NCBI RefSeq assembly: GCF_964204865.1
Contig: NC_135254.1
Location: 14,451,001 to 14,515,000 of the forward strand
Length of the DNA: 64,000 bases
Direction: 5' to 3'
Source of the DNA: Styela clava
Lineage: Eukaryota; Chordata; Ascidiacea; Stolidobranchia; Styelidae
Shown: positions 36,648 through 48,672 of the stretch, in pieces
How positions within the stretch are numbered: position 1 is the first letter of the stretch
Layout of the letters: the number at the start of each line of letters is the position of its first letter
Position numbers and translations under genes: made by a program
Notes under the pieces: model-generated
What the model was told of the DNA's origin: nothing
Database searches by the model: none
What the model saw: the letters and a program-made list of their open reading frames with translations, nothing else

Positions 36648-38267
36648 TATTTTTGGTTCCTTTGCGACCCTCACAGCCTTATGAATAATTCGAGTTCAAA
36701 ACATGACACACTATAACTAACTCGCTCACGGAGTATTGAACATAAAAGTTTACCAAACACTACTGTACTCTACATTAAAATACATTATCCTAAAATATCT
36801 TCACCAGGAAGCAAAACCATAATGCATGCCAGCCATGCCGACGCAAACGCCTGCGAGACGCGACACGCACGTGATACTTATTAGCATATTATGCATTTTG
36901 AATTCATGATAAGTGGCGTGATGCTGTTTGTACGCCTACACACAGTGTTTGCATTCTAAAATAATTCAAAGATTGATATTTGACTAAATTCAACTGTTTC
37001 ATTAATCCGTAACAGGATTTACCAATTTATGAGTTATTTTTTTACTTTGCGTGCGTTCATGAATAACTATACGCACTCGTGATATTTCAATGAGTGCGGG
37101 GGAAATACATCATTTGTTCATCGTGAAGCCAGAGTTCTGATATTAGTGTTCTATAGCAAAATTTACTTGTATATCCAGAAATTTAAATAAAAATATGACG
37201 TGTCTTTTTCAGATGATTGACACGCGTGCAACATGATTGGTGATTTGCCAAACCTATGAGCATATATACATATACATATGCTCATTGGCCAAACGTATCG
37301 ATGCCGCATATACGGTACTGGTGCCATTATAGACGATGCCCTGTTGTTCGAACGATTTGCCGCAACAAGACATATGCATAATCTTGTTCGTTTTATTCCA
37401 TGACAACCACACCACAAATGCGAAGGAATGTAGGGTTTTCCCATCCGCATACATTATTATGCATTGTAAATTTATGGCGGTGCTCAATCCAGTTTATTTA
37501 GAGGTGCACCGATATTTCGCCGAAGATTTTCTGTGCAATTACAGCCCCCCGCTATACCTTCTTCATTTAGATCTAACATAGATGATATTAAATATTCTTA
37601 TTGAAAAAATCAAGATCCATCAAATTACTGCAATTCATATTTTGACAGGAATGGTCCCAGCAGAAGATTATCACAAGAAAATACTATTCTTGTCAATTCC
37701 CATCTTTTAGCGATACAATCAGGCGTTTACCATTAAAACAATTGCGACGACCAATATTTCCGAGTGAAAAAGCTGTGCGAAGCTGCAGCTTTATTTCCTT
37801 TCAATCTCACAACCTTTTACTAGCTGAGGCACCAACATCAACTTGTGAGCATCTCACACTATTAGGCAAAATTAATATATTTAAATCAATCAAACAATAT
37901 AAACAAATATTAAACGGTGAAACTCTTGACTAGATCTATTGCATTTTCACTGAATTCCAAATAGAAAACTATACCATATTCACACTCGAAAAATATCGGA
38001 AATATATAACCCATAGAGGCGGGAACTAAGGTTGGGTACTGAAAGTAAATAGGTATGGATTATCTCCACTAACACGCCACATTTTAATCTTTTGAGAATG
38101 CAAAATGAAAATAAATTATTCGATGTAACAGTAATTACAGTATATCAGCTGAGGTTAATCCTGGTCTTGATATGAAACTCTTGGGTCTATGAGATAATAC
38201 AGTTATCGATATCCAACTTGATATATAAATTAAATGTGTTGGTCTCCATACAATAAATTTGGGAAAC

Positions 38268-38273
38268 TTTATT
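38268..38273 (-). terminator. Poly(A) signal overlapping the acyl-CoA oxidase stop
   Basis: On the reverse strand the end reads CTGTAATAAAG: the TAA stop shares two bases with AATAAA. Confidence 0.45.
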
Positions 38274-41200
38274 ACAGCTTCGACAATTCCCCCTGATTGT
38301 CACCCACATTGTATTCCACCCAGTCTTGTGCGATTGGGGCAGAAAGCATTTCATCACTTAATTTGAATGATGAACAGAGATGAAGAGCATCAGGTGCAAG
38401 ATCTCGACATGCTTCAGCTGCAACTTCATTTACCTGAGTATAGAAAGTTAATTTTACCGTATATTATAACCATTTAATTCTGCAATCCCTAATGTTTTAA
38501 GTATGTCAAACACATGAGTGATAGGATAGGAAATACATATTATCTCAGAGGATATGAAAACTGATAAAATTGCTTAATCATATGCTGAAGCACGGACTCC
38601 CTATTACCAGACCATGTCTGGTATGGGATTAGTTAGCCATTTATTTGTTTGAGATACATGAACTTGATGGTGGAGGAAGCCGTAACCGATCACAGGTTAT
38701 ATGAACCACCCTATGGCGGTGAGGAGTCCAGAAACCACCGCAGGATGATCAGAGGTGCAATGTGAAGCATATTCCTAATGTTTAGCACGACACGCCACAC
38801 CGCCAAGCCTGCTGTCACCATGTCAGGTATGGTATAATTACGCAATTCAATTGTTTCCATGCATAGTTATGATAAGTAAAAAAAAGTCATCTTTTTAATT
38901 TGTTACTCGAACCTTAAAGATTTTGCAGGTCCGAATGTAGTCAGAGTTGTTTATCTGAAATAGCCCACTTTTAAAAGATGGTTGAAAGTACGATATAAGA
39001 TACTTTACCTGCTTTGCTATTGAAGGCGTGATGACCTCATTTGCCGCAAACCATCCAAGATCACGTTGAATAGTATCAATCAAAAATAAGTGATATAATT
39101 TTGATAAGATGGTTTTGAGTGATGAATGAGTATCTGGAGAATCAATTGTAAACTTCACCCTTTCGCTAATCAACCTTTCTCCATAAGATCTTGCAGCATT
39201 CTGGATGAAAAACAGATTCAATAAGTAATCATTTGAGTAAAATATTCAAAAGCAGAGCGCAACTTAATCATATGGCGAACCACCGCCTCTTGTCCGGTTA
39301 CCACTCGTATGGGATTAGTTAGCCAGATATTTTGTTTCCAGATGCATGAGCTTGATGTTGGAGGAAGGCGCAACCGACCAGCGGCTACATGAACCACCCT
39401 ACGACGGTGAGGATAGGAAAATAGTCATTCAATTATCTTTTACAGTCTAAAAAATACAGTAAACAAACTTAGTACCTGCACAAGATCGCTCTCTTGTAAC
39501 ATCCATGTATCGAAGATTTTGTCCATTCCTCCTTTCATTAATTTCACTCCAAGTTCAGAGAACTGAGAAGTCTCCCTTAGTTGGAGTAAATAATGAAGAT
39601 AAGCCGGGCTCTTCAAATCTGAAATAGAAACAAAGGAATAGTATGAATTTTTTAAAATATACAAATTAATTCAAGCAATTACAAAAGGCAATTTGACAGC
39701 TTATAAATTTGGAATATTGATAACCTATTTTAAATAAAGCATAATAAAATGATAGCAGCACTTCTTGTTTAAATATATAATCTTTATAAATATTGTTACC
39801 TGCTTCAACTGGTTCAAGTTTTTCAGGATTGAAAAGGTTTAATCTCTCTTTGGCAACTTTCTAAATGGTAAAGGCAAATTTGAGTCGCAATTAATCGAAA
39901 ACCCGCATCAATTTTACCATCTTATGGCTATGCTTCATATGCCAGACATTTCAAAGTCTCTACTCTATTAATCAACATCTGTTATGTTTAGGTTACACAT
40001 AAATATAACAAGAAAAATTAACCTGCATGAGAACGCTGTTGTCTCCTTCCGCAGTTATGGAAGCATGACTCGATCCAATAAATGTACCGAATCTGTTAAC
40101 ACTGAGGTAGCCCTGAGAAAGGAAAATATTTGTAATAGAAGTAAATGTATTATATTCAATCATTATCTATTACATGGTGGACAAGGGATTTGAATCAGAG
40201 AATTTTAAGTTGCCATGAAAACATAGCAGAGCTTTAATGCTTTAACCCAGGGGTGAATCACTTTCCAGGGTAGGTTCCAGATAACAGACCTTCTTACTGG
40301 GGTGGAGGGTCAATATTAAACTATGATTAAAAACAGTTTACGGTTTACAAAAACTAGCGTAACAGTTATGTACAACAAACATCTATTGTACCACCAAGTT
40401 GCACAATGATTAACAGGACCTCTGTATCCAGCTGCATGCGTCCAAGCAGCTTTTTTAAATCAGGCTTGAAGCTGCTTGTGCTGATTCGTTACACCGCTCA
40501 TAGGTTTGAAAACACTAGAGGAGATCTGTTTTTGCTTTTATTAATCTTCATACTTCGAAATAATAATTCAGAGATGGGTGAATTTGAGATCGCTCCTTAT
40601 GCACAATATATTCAGGTGCGAATAATGATAAGGAATTATGGTATTTATTTTAGCCGACGATTCGTTATTTCAATCGGTATTTTTAACGAAAATTTATATC
40701 CCTAAAAACCGTGTCATAATTTCAGCACGTACAAGTGGGCCAGATAAAATACTTTGGTGGACGTTATTGATCCCGCTGAAATTCTCTTAAACGTCATATT
40801 AGATTCATTCTCCAGTCTATTTTACTAGGATTTACCTGACCACCACATCTCTCTCTTGCTACAGCAGCCATTTCCACAGCATGCCATCCGATGATTGCTT
40901 TGAGAGCACAGCATAAAGTCACAACATTGAGATGGCCGGTTTTATCAGTCGGTCTCTTGGCCCATTCTTCTTTGACATAATCAAGAGCAAGATTCATGGC
41001 GATTGTTCGAGCCATGAAAGGCATAAGTGATCGTTGTTGCAACTAAAATATATGACTAGGTTAGAATGGTGCTAGGTTGGAATGGTAGTAAATGGTGTTA
41101 AATAAGGATATATTATAAAACAAAGCCAATATAATTATCATACAAAGACTACTCAATGTAGCTCATCCTCCACAGTATATACAGGGTGTCTCAAAAGTAA

Positions 41201-44200
41201 GTATACACTATATTAATTTTGATTTTCTTTTTAAATACTCATGATAGAGCGATCATTTATTCAGAAAACATAGTACGAATGAGTAGTAAAATTTGGGTAT
41301 TGTTTGCATTTTTCAACACCCACAGAATGACAAGGAGATTAACCCAAAAAATGAGGTGCAAAATTGCTGCTTGGCAATTTGGAATTAATTCGGCTCCTAC
41401 ACAACAAATAATTTATGTAATTCATTTTAAATTCATAGAAACTGGATCTGTAGTTGATGCAGAAAGATCAGGAAGACCAAGGAGCGGGCACTCTGAGGAA
41501 AACATTCAGAGCCGAATTAATTCCGAATTCTCTGTTAAAAAGAGTCACTGAGTTTGCCATACTGATTTATATGCTTCCTGCCAAACAGCAATTTTGCACC
41601 TTATTTCTTGGGTAATCTCCTTGTCATTCTGTGGGTCAATCAAAAATGCAAACAATACCTAAATTTTACTTCTTATTCATACTTTGTTTCATGAATAAAT
41701 GAAAGCTCTATGATGGGTACCTGAAAAGAAAATCAATATTAAAAGTGTATACTTACTTTTGAGACACCATGTATAATAAAAAAGGCAATTATCAGTGGCA
41801 AATCTGCAATAAGCGATTTGATTTGTTGGAAAAAATTATCCAAACCGACTTGGACACGAAATTCATTCTCAGTATAATTCATTTTGGAAAAAAGCTGTTC
41901 ACTGCAATATGTTCTTCCAAACATTCACATTACACATTTTGCATTGTCATGCAGATGAGTATACGAGTATAGGTGGATTTCTAGACATATTCATTATAAA
42001 GTTGCCAATCAGAACTGCACAATATATGGCAGACTTTTCTATGTTACCCAAACATTTTCATGTCAAATTTTGAAAATCAAAATTAACTAAACAGATAATT
42101 ATACCAACGCCAGGCACATTTGGCAAGTATACGACATGCAACTGACATGCCCTTTCTCTCCTGCTACTTACTCCATTGTTATGACATAAAATGTGTGCAG
42201 ATAATAATTAATGTATGAGCAATTTTGTGTTATTATGCATAAAGCATAAAAGTGGGGTCTCACAAAAAGTGAGGGCAACAAAAATTTTGTTTGCAGGCCG
42301 CAATTGGCCCGTGCCACCGCAATCAAGAACTAACCTGATACTGCAGAATTGCCATGTCAGATTTGCCTTGAGGACCAACAGTCATTCGAGTAGCTGCATA
42401 CCGCATTGATATGGAAAGACCAGCTTTTGCACAACCGATTGCCATTGAAGCAATACAAATACGTCCGGATAATAATTGGTCAGCAACAGTGAGGAATCTC
42501 CCACGATTACTTTTAATTGAGGTAGTAAATGTCCCGTCCTCTGCTACATCCGAATACCTGTAGTAGTGTAGAAGGATAGTAATTTTACATTTATATATTG
42601 AAAGCTGTTAAGATGGGCTAAACTTATAGAGAACTACAGCCTCTTGTCCAGTTACCTGTCCATCTTAGGTACTTGATTAGTCAATCAGTTTTTGGTTCAG
42701 ATGCATGGAATTAATGTTGAAGGATGCCATAACTGACCAGCAGTTACATTACCACTATGGTATGAGCCCAGCAATCTTCTTGTACATACCCCTCCTCAAT
42801 AGAGGTGCGATTGATTGCAAGCATACTTCTTATGCTTAGCATGATGAGAGAAACTAAGACAAGAAATACAAATTCCAAAAATGACTTTACAATAATTTGT
42901 TCTGAATTTCCTGAAATTGAATAAATGGGATTTTACCTTTATTATATAACATGTAAAAACAATATTATTAAACGTACATGGTAGATAGGGCTGTCCAAGC
43001 GAACCAAATATTCGAAATCGAATCGAATCGCAAATTATTCGAATCGTTTTTCGGCTAATTTCCGAATCACTAAAATTAGGTACAAAAAGCGGAAACCACC
43101 CTTGCAGGACGTTTTTCATCGGACAAGGGGCGGCGCTTCGAGCTTAGACCACTCTCGCTCCCGGCTTAATTGGTTTCCCAATATTTCTCTGCCTTCATTT
43201 TGTGATAAACATGTTATTCCTAATGCCTACCCGGTGGCACATGATCAGCCATTTCATGCATGGTCATCATAACTTAAAAGTTAGAATCGGTAATGACGTT
43301 TTTAAGAGAGTACACCATTTCATGCATGGTCATAATAACTTAAGAGTTATAATCTGTAATGACGTTTTTGAGAGAGTACACAAGGAGAAAAAAGGGCAAA
43401 TTAGAAAACGATAGTTCTATAAATAGAATCGATTTGAAGCTGTTGAGTTAGTTATCATAAGAACATGGTACAGGCAACTCAAAGCTGAAACAGGTGTTTT
43501 GGGATCCTTATGATGGCAATACCTTCTTTCAATGGAATATGTAATTTTTTATGATGGCAACACTGTATTATCCATCTATATACCAAGACAAATAATTGCA
43601 CTCTTGAATTTTGATTGCATATTATAGTCATCAAACTAGCTTCGAATTTGTTAAATGCAATTTTGAATTTGAGCAACAGTTTTATCTATATTAATGGTTG
43701 TTATTATTTTGCTGAAAATTACACAAAAAACATGAGACTAGTGAATAGGATTAGAATAGCATTTACAGGCTTTACATGTCCTATTAACACTGAATCCATT
43801 AGAATTGAGATTGCAATTTTTGAATTGTTTTGCAATTTTTACTCTTAACACTCAACAGTTTGAGACCCAAATTTTGGAGTCCTCCACTTTTTTTTGACCA
43901 GTTCATGCAAGCGTTTGATCACCTTTCATCTGAAATCATTGTATTGCAAAATACCAGCAGTAAGTAAGATGTAACTGCACATATGTTACCATAACATTGA
44001 AGGGTAGGCGGTTATTGTATAATAGAGACAGATTCAGGATTGCGCAACAATATTCGATTATTCGGTTCGATTCGGCAAAAATATTCGATTCGAATCAAAA
44101 AATTATTCGATTTTGGACAGCCCTAAATTGGTAGACAACCCAGACTTATTTTTGAGGTTGATATCGGAATGAATAACATGAACATAATTTTGCTAAAAAA

Positions 44201-47200
44201 TAAAATAAAATATATTTCCTACTTGTTTAGCAAATTTTCTCTTGGAACTCGTACTTTGTCGAAGGATAATTTGGCATTATCAACCCCATTTAATCCCATC
44301 TTGTGGCCCATGTCTTCAACTATGACCCCTGGCATCACTTTCATGTCATTGTCACGAATTCGCACCAAGAAGCCATGTATTCCATGATGGGTGCCATCCA
44401 CAGAAAGCTGATAGAAATGAAACGTAACAATGTGAAATGACACAAAGCTGAGAAGTTACACGCTCTGAGACAAGGGTTTTCAATCTGGCTAAATTGAAAT
44501 CTGGGGTCAAATTTCATCTGCCTCGGGGGTAAATTTTGCAGGCCAGAAAAATCACTTTTTGTTTTTATACAATAAAGCTATACATTTCTCTTCATAAGAT
44601 AACTAAATTTTGCTGAGTCATTAAGGCACGGCAATGTGGCTCATCGTGCTTAGCTTTAGGAATACGCTCGGCACCGCACCTCTGATTACTCTGCGTGGGT
44701 TCGCAGGTTCGAATCCCATGCAGGGATAGTTATGTGCGAGAGGATTGCTGGACTCCTCGCCACTGTAGGGTGGTTCACGTAACGCTGGTCGGTTACGGCT
44801 TCCTCCACCATGTCCATGCGCCTGGGAACGAATAACTAACTGATAACTGACTAATAACACCCGACATGGAATGGTAACCGGATGAGAGGCTGTGGTTCGC
44901 CATATGGTTAAACCGCCTTATCGACTTTTCTCTCCCTGGGATAATTATATATTCTTATCGTGCATCAATTCTTATATAGTATTTCTATAAGGTAAAGTAT
45001 TTAAGGGAATTTAAACTTTTGAAAAATTTGAATCATTAAACGCTCTGTTCAGGCAGTCTTAATTATTTTTTATTGTAAATAACAATATTATTATCTAATC
45101 TCGTCTTAATAATGCATAATGTATCACTTATTGTATTGTATTACTGTAATCAGTATTCTCTGAAGAATGTGAGTTAATACAAGATAAAAAAGATCATCTA
45201 TGCCCATAATGTCTTTTTTGGGAAAATAATTCAAGGAGCACTAGACTAGATAGAGTCCAGCTAGATTCCTTATAATCATATTCCCTCCCTACTTGAGACT
45301 TCTTTTTCAAAATGTTAGTGCAAGTGAAATATCATTGGCAAAATATCACTGAACCTAATATTGAAAAGCACTGTTTCAAACATGACGGGACCATTGTTTG
45401 AATAAAGACAACAGCCAAACCCTTAATCACACAACTCTTAATGTTAATAATCAAGGCGAGCTTACCTGTGCAAATACAATAATGTGTTTGGCATGAATAG
45501 CACCGTTAGTAATCCAATATTTCTGAGCTAGTGTTGTTGGTGTATTAATTATGAATTCTTGCGTTGCCTGAAAGTGAAAAACGGACAGAAATAATGATTT
45601 AGCAATCGAAATAATGCATCACGATACACGAAGATTGCTTTTCATATTAGGACATTTTTAAGAAAGACAAATTTTGCACAAAACAGCAAAACCGAACTTG
45701 ACATAATATATTGAAGCAAGAAAACTGAATGTGTTATATACGTTTACTGAAAAAATTATAACAAAAATATGTCTTTCAGCGTATATTATTGGGTTTTTCT
45801 AAATTTGAAGATGGCATTTGATACATTCTGTTGCAAACCTTAACAATCTTTAAAAACGTCTATTACACTGGATTTGCTATCAATTTGTAACTAGCCAAAT
45901 TTTGTTGAAATTTCGGTACTCCCGTAGTATGTGCACCAGGTTAGGCCATAATTTTATTCCGATTCTCCTTATTTTAGTTCTATACCAGTTCGGGGACTGT
46001 CTGTGTTAGCCAAGTGAATATCCCTATCCCCCCTGCCCATAGGTTTCAGTCCCTTTACACAACTTGATGTAAAGTAGGCAAACAAAATTAGTTACCTCCA
46101 TATTGGTACGCATACCGTACTTCTGGAGCGCCAACATTTTTATATCGAATAATAAACTGCCATTACACTTTTAATATTTTAGGTTTCAGAACATTAATTG
46201 GCAGTTTACGATTTCTGATCAGTTGACCAAATTCTTTTTCGATTTTAAGTTCCTGCCCTGATCAACAAATACCACATATGCCTCAAAATTATGCCAAATT
46301 ATGATTTCATACGTGAATAAGGGTACTAAAAAGTGTAACTTAGATCTCTAATAAAATAACTACTAGGTTTATATATGGCAGCCACTATTTGAAAATCCTA
46401 TTTGTTTTTCTGATACAAATTTACCTTGTCATATACTGCAGTTGTTTCCATCTCCACTGCGTTATTTCCGTAACCAAGTTCTGTCAGTCCAAAACATCCA
46501 ATGTCATGAAGGCTATCAATACCTGAACAAAACAAAAATTGATTTTAACAACCCTAACTTGCAGAGAGATGTGTTAATGGGAATATAAAAGAACAACATG
46601 TTGTTCTCACTGTTTTCCACTTCTCATTCCTTTTTTCACTACCTATCTTCAGAGCCATGATCCACGACAAGAAAAGGCACTAAATCATAAAAATTTCTCA
46701 ACACGTTTTATCCCGCTAACGTTCTGACTTGAACTGTCGCTTGTTAAATTGTCGAGAGCCAGCTGAGAAGCACAGCTCTTCATTTCACTTGGCCGTGTGC
46801 TCGGCTCAGGTGTTCAAGCTCCAAATTTCCATTCCACAGAATTTTTGACTCAAATTTTTTGGTTGACCACTGAATTGTTCAAATCCTTCGACTACGGAGG
46901 TATAGGTAATAATATATTCAGATTTGAAGTATTGATGCTTACCTTTGATAAGCATGTCATGATGTCGTTTTGTTCCAAGCATTACTATAGTTCCTCCAAA
47001 CAAATTAAACTGCACTGTCATTTTTGTTGCCATTGCAGGATCTATGATAGCTGCAATCTCATGAGCTGCAAAAATTCTTAGTGGATTATGCCAGAAGTCA
47101 GTGACAGATATGAAACCAGCCTGTAAAACAGTAAAGATGAATAAAATTTGTCAGTATTATTTATGATGCTTTTCAAGCATAATTCAGACAATCAATTCAA

Positions 47201-48672
47201 AAAAAAATCTTAATCTCACATCACAAATTCTCTGCAATCGTTGTAAAGCAACATCTCTCTCCTCTTCAAGAGATATATTGTATCTTGGAGTCATACAAGG
47301 ATCACTCATAAAGTCTCGAAACTTTGTTCGCATTTCATGATTGTCATGATCCAGTAACTTATTCATTTCATCAATGTCAAAAGATGGCTTGCTACCGCCA
47401 TTCCAATTTGACCTGTGTTTTTGAAAAATGTTTACATTGTTGTAAGGTATGGCCCCCACAAGATTACATAATAACAATTTTTAATTAGTACTTGTACATA
47501 TCAGCTCTTATTATCATAAGTTCAATTCAGATATAAATACTGAAACAACTAACTGGTAACAATTCCCATACCCGACATTGACTGGGAACCGAACGCGAGG
47601 CCATGATTGAGTCGTCTTATTGGTTTCCTCTATTCAGAGACAAATATGAAAATCCTAAAAGAACCCTTGCATGTGCATATTTAAGTCTTTGTCTCCCACG
47701 TCCCACTGAATATGGCTATAGAGAAGTGCATAGGGGAAACATGGTGGGATTCTCGGGGAAACATGCACTGAATACACCAATTTTTATGATCAAATTTTTC
47801 GAAGCCAGATCTAAATTCTTTCATTTGGTAATTCGGCGGGAGTCGCAATGGGGTAGGTATTGAAATTGAAAATTTCTCCGACCCCATAGCACAAGTATGT
47901 AAAGTTTGGAAAGGACGTGACTTGAACATAGAAACATAAGTAATTACTTACAAGATTTCAGGTGGGGTCATTTTGTTAGATAGAGTCTGATTCATAACCG
48001 CAGACGTACTACACAAAGTCTTTGTCATCAAATTGGAAGATTGATTTTGTTCGCAGATATTCATCTGAAATTTAGTCATTAATTCATATAAAGTACATAT
48101 AGTGCATAATATAAGTATAAATTTACATTTTGGTTTAAGAAAAAAAAACATTTAAAAATTCATTATTTCATGGAACGAATAATATTCAATTGATCATTTT
48201 AATTCTGCCAACTTGGCGATACTCTCGAATATAAGCTTACTAATAATATAAAAATTCAAAAGTAAAAATACAGAAATATCATTAGAGTATAAATATATAC
48301 CAAACCAGTCTCAAATATTGAAATCTGCATACCTTCTGACCTGAAAAAAAATGAAATGCATTGTAGAAATATGTGCTATATACACACTAAAAGTTGACAT
48401 AGTAAAGTGCCAGGGCAGCACGGTGATGATGGCAAATGTGCCTTAAACTTCTAATTTTGAAACAACAAAATTGCGTAATTCTGTACCGGTACCGTAATTG
48501 AGGGGGGATTGTATAGTCTTGCAAGTACCGGTATACTGTTGCGTAAAATCTAAATATAGTCACAAACCTTACCTTTTGACATCGTTGATATCTGTCTAAA
48601 ATTATTAACAGAATTGCAAGCTCTGAAAAACTGTCTGTAGTTAGCAAGAGAAATTCTTCCGGAAGACAGCAT
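38272..48672 (-). CDS. Peroxisomal acyl-CoA oxidase (15 exons, 684 aa, C-terminal SKL)
   Basis: This flavoenzyme oxidises acyl-CoA to trans-2-enoyl-CoA, making H2O2, the first step of peroxisomal beta-oxidation. Exons, from the 5' end: 48672-48573, 48340-48333, 48064-47952, 47412-47220, 47120-46943, 46522-46425, 45567-45466, 44407-44223, 42557-42335, 41042-40836, 40112-40023, 39860-39800, 39618-39476, 39200-39009, 38433-38272; all phases close. Motifs: [18 protein letters not shown] (207), [33 protein letters not shown] (464) and AEGDN with the predicted catalytic Glu491. The protein ends ELSKL, a perfect PTS1. FAD- and catalytic-region wording is nearer plant ACX3/ACX2-type and invertebrate oxidases than human ACOX1-3, so I give no symbol. 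The first 30 residues lack acids and hold four Arg, so a mitochondrial-type presequence is possible; Met31 is an alternative start. Introns carry many transposons. The stop overlaps AATAAA. Confidence 0.95.
38591..38806 (-). repeat. SINE copy, family A, with head, 3'-truncated
   Basis: Read on the reverse strand it begins with the head 'ggcggtgtggcg...gctaaacattaggaat' and continues to 'cctccaccatcaagttcatg'. It lies in the last intron of the acyl-CoA oxidase gene, in the sense orientation of that gene. Part of the head near box B is deleted. Confidence 0.75.
39263..39412 (-). repeat. SINE copy, family A, body only
   Basis: It contains 'catatggcgaaccaccgcct', 'tgtccggttacca' and 'gaaccaccctacgacggtga' on the plus strand, in acyl-CoA oxidase intron 13. 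Both ends are missing. Confidence 0.75.
40245..40790. repeat. Possible hAT-like remnant
   Basis: 'caggggtgaatcactttcca' (~40245) and 'aagtgggccagataaaatac' (~40734) look like hAT terminal and subterminal wording. The right terminus and a target-site duplication are not seen. Confidence 0.3.
41182..41771. mobile_element. Fold-back Tc1/mariner-derived element with transposase remnant
   Basis: TA-flanked ends CAGGGTGTCTCAAAAGTAAG and its near-complement bound 590 bp whose two arms of ~190 bp are inverted copies of each other. The left arm (frame 41219-41551) keeps a mariner-type helix-turn-helix region: [19 protein letters not shown], then [19 protein letters not shown]. The right arm encodes the start of the same region on the opposite strand, with frame breaks. 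No catalytic domain remains. The element lies in intron 9 of the acyl-CoA oxidase gene. Confidence 0.85.
42628..42846 (-). repeat. SINE copy, family A, diverged
   Basis: A degenerate copy on the reverse strand in acyl-CoA oxidase intron 8. On the plus strand it reads 'gcctcttgtccagttacc', 'gatgcatggaattaatgttg', 'gaggtgcgattgattgcaag' and 'ttatgcttagcatga'. It is clearly older than the other copies. Confidence 0.6.
42986..44125. mobile_element. hAT-like non-autonomous element with TAGGGCTGTCCAA ends
   Basis: The 13-bp inverted ends TAGGGCTGTCCAA (42986 and, complemented, ending 44125) enclose ~1.1 kb. Both subterminal regions are dense in ATTCG/CGAAT units ('attcgaaatcgaatcgaatc' and 'tattcgattcgaatc'). 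The outer flanks share 'tggtaga', but with a 2-base offset, so the target-site duplication is not clean. The first eight terminal bases equal those of the element at 17875. No transposase frame; an internal 66-bp tandem repeat lies at 43249-43380. Confidence 0.7.
43249..43380. repeat. 66-bp tandem repeat inside the hAT-like element
   Basis: Two copies (43249-43314 and 43315-43380) begin 'ccatttcatgcatggtcat' and end 'gagagtacac'. Because 66 is a multiple of three, an open frame reads a 22-residue repeat through both, but this looks incidental. Confidence 0.85.
44628..44960 (+). repeat. SINE copy, family A, full length
   Basis: It starts with a tRNA-like head carrying box A TGGCTCATCGTGC (44637-44649) and box B GGTTCGAATCCC (44706-44717). 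The body follows ('gaggattgctggactcctcg', 'ggttacggcttcctccacca', 'ggtaaccggatgagaggctg') and then the 3' domain 'ccgccttatcgacttttctc'. About 330 bp. It lies in acyl-CoA oxidase intron 7, antisense to that gene. Confidence 0.85.
47549..47655 (+). repeat. SINE copy, family A, 3' fragment
   Basis: 'ttcccatacccgacattgac', 'gggaaccgaacgcgaggcca' and 'gtcgtcttattggtttcctc' match the SINE 3' half, in acyl-CoA oxidase intron 3. Confidence 0.65.
48333..48340 (-). other. Predicted 8-nt microexon of the acyl-CoA oxidase gene
   Basis: On the reverse strand GTCAGAAG stands between a strong acceptor (a run of T followed by CAG) and a donor GTATGC. Including it joins exon 1 (ending ATGTCAAAAG) to exon 3 (starting ATGAATATC) in frame as MSKGQKMNICEQ. 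Skipping it would shift the frame. Confidence 0.7.

Larger units (their letters stand above)
34294..38271. other. Spacer between WDR82 and the acyl-CoA oxidase gene
   Basis: About 4 kb without a recognisable gene. It holds the WDR82 promoter region, a possible inverted-repeat unit at 34586-34703 and a MITE at 36435-36647. A (ga)n run at 35038 begins a stretch that looks repeat-derived. Nothing else can be supported. Confidence 0.55.

Noticed and set aside
43202-43414. Frame with a 22-residue tandem repeat as a small repeat protein
   Set aside because: The repeat is a 66-bp DNA tandem inside a non-autonomous transposon; there is no other sign of coding.
44637-44717. Functional tRNA gene
   Set aside because: Boxes A and B are present but the sequence is the head of a repeated SINE and no complete cloverleaf is apparent.
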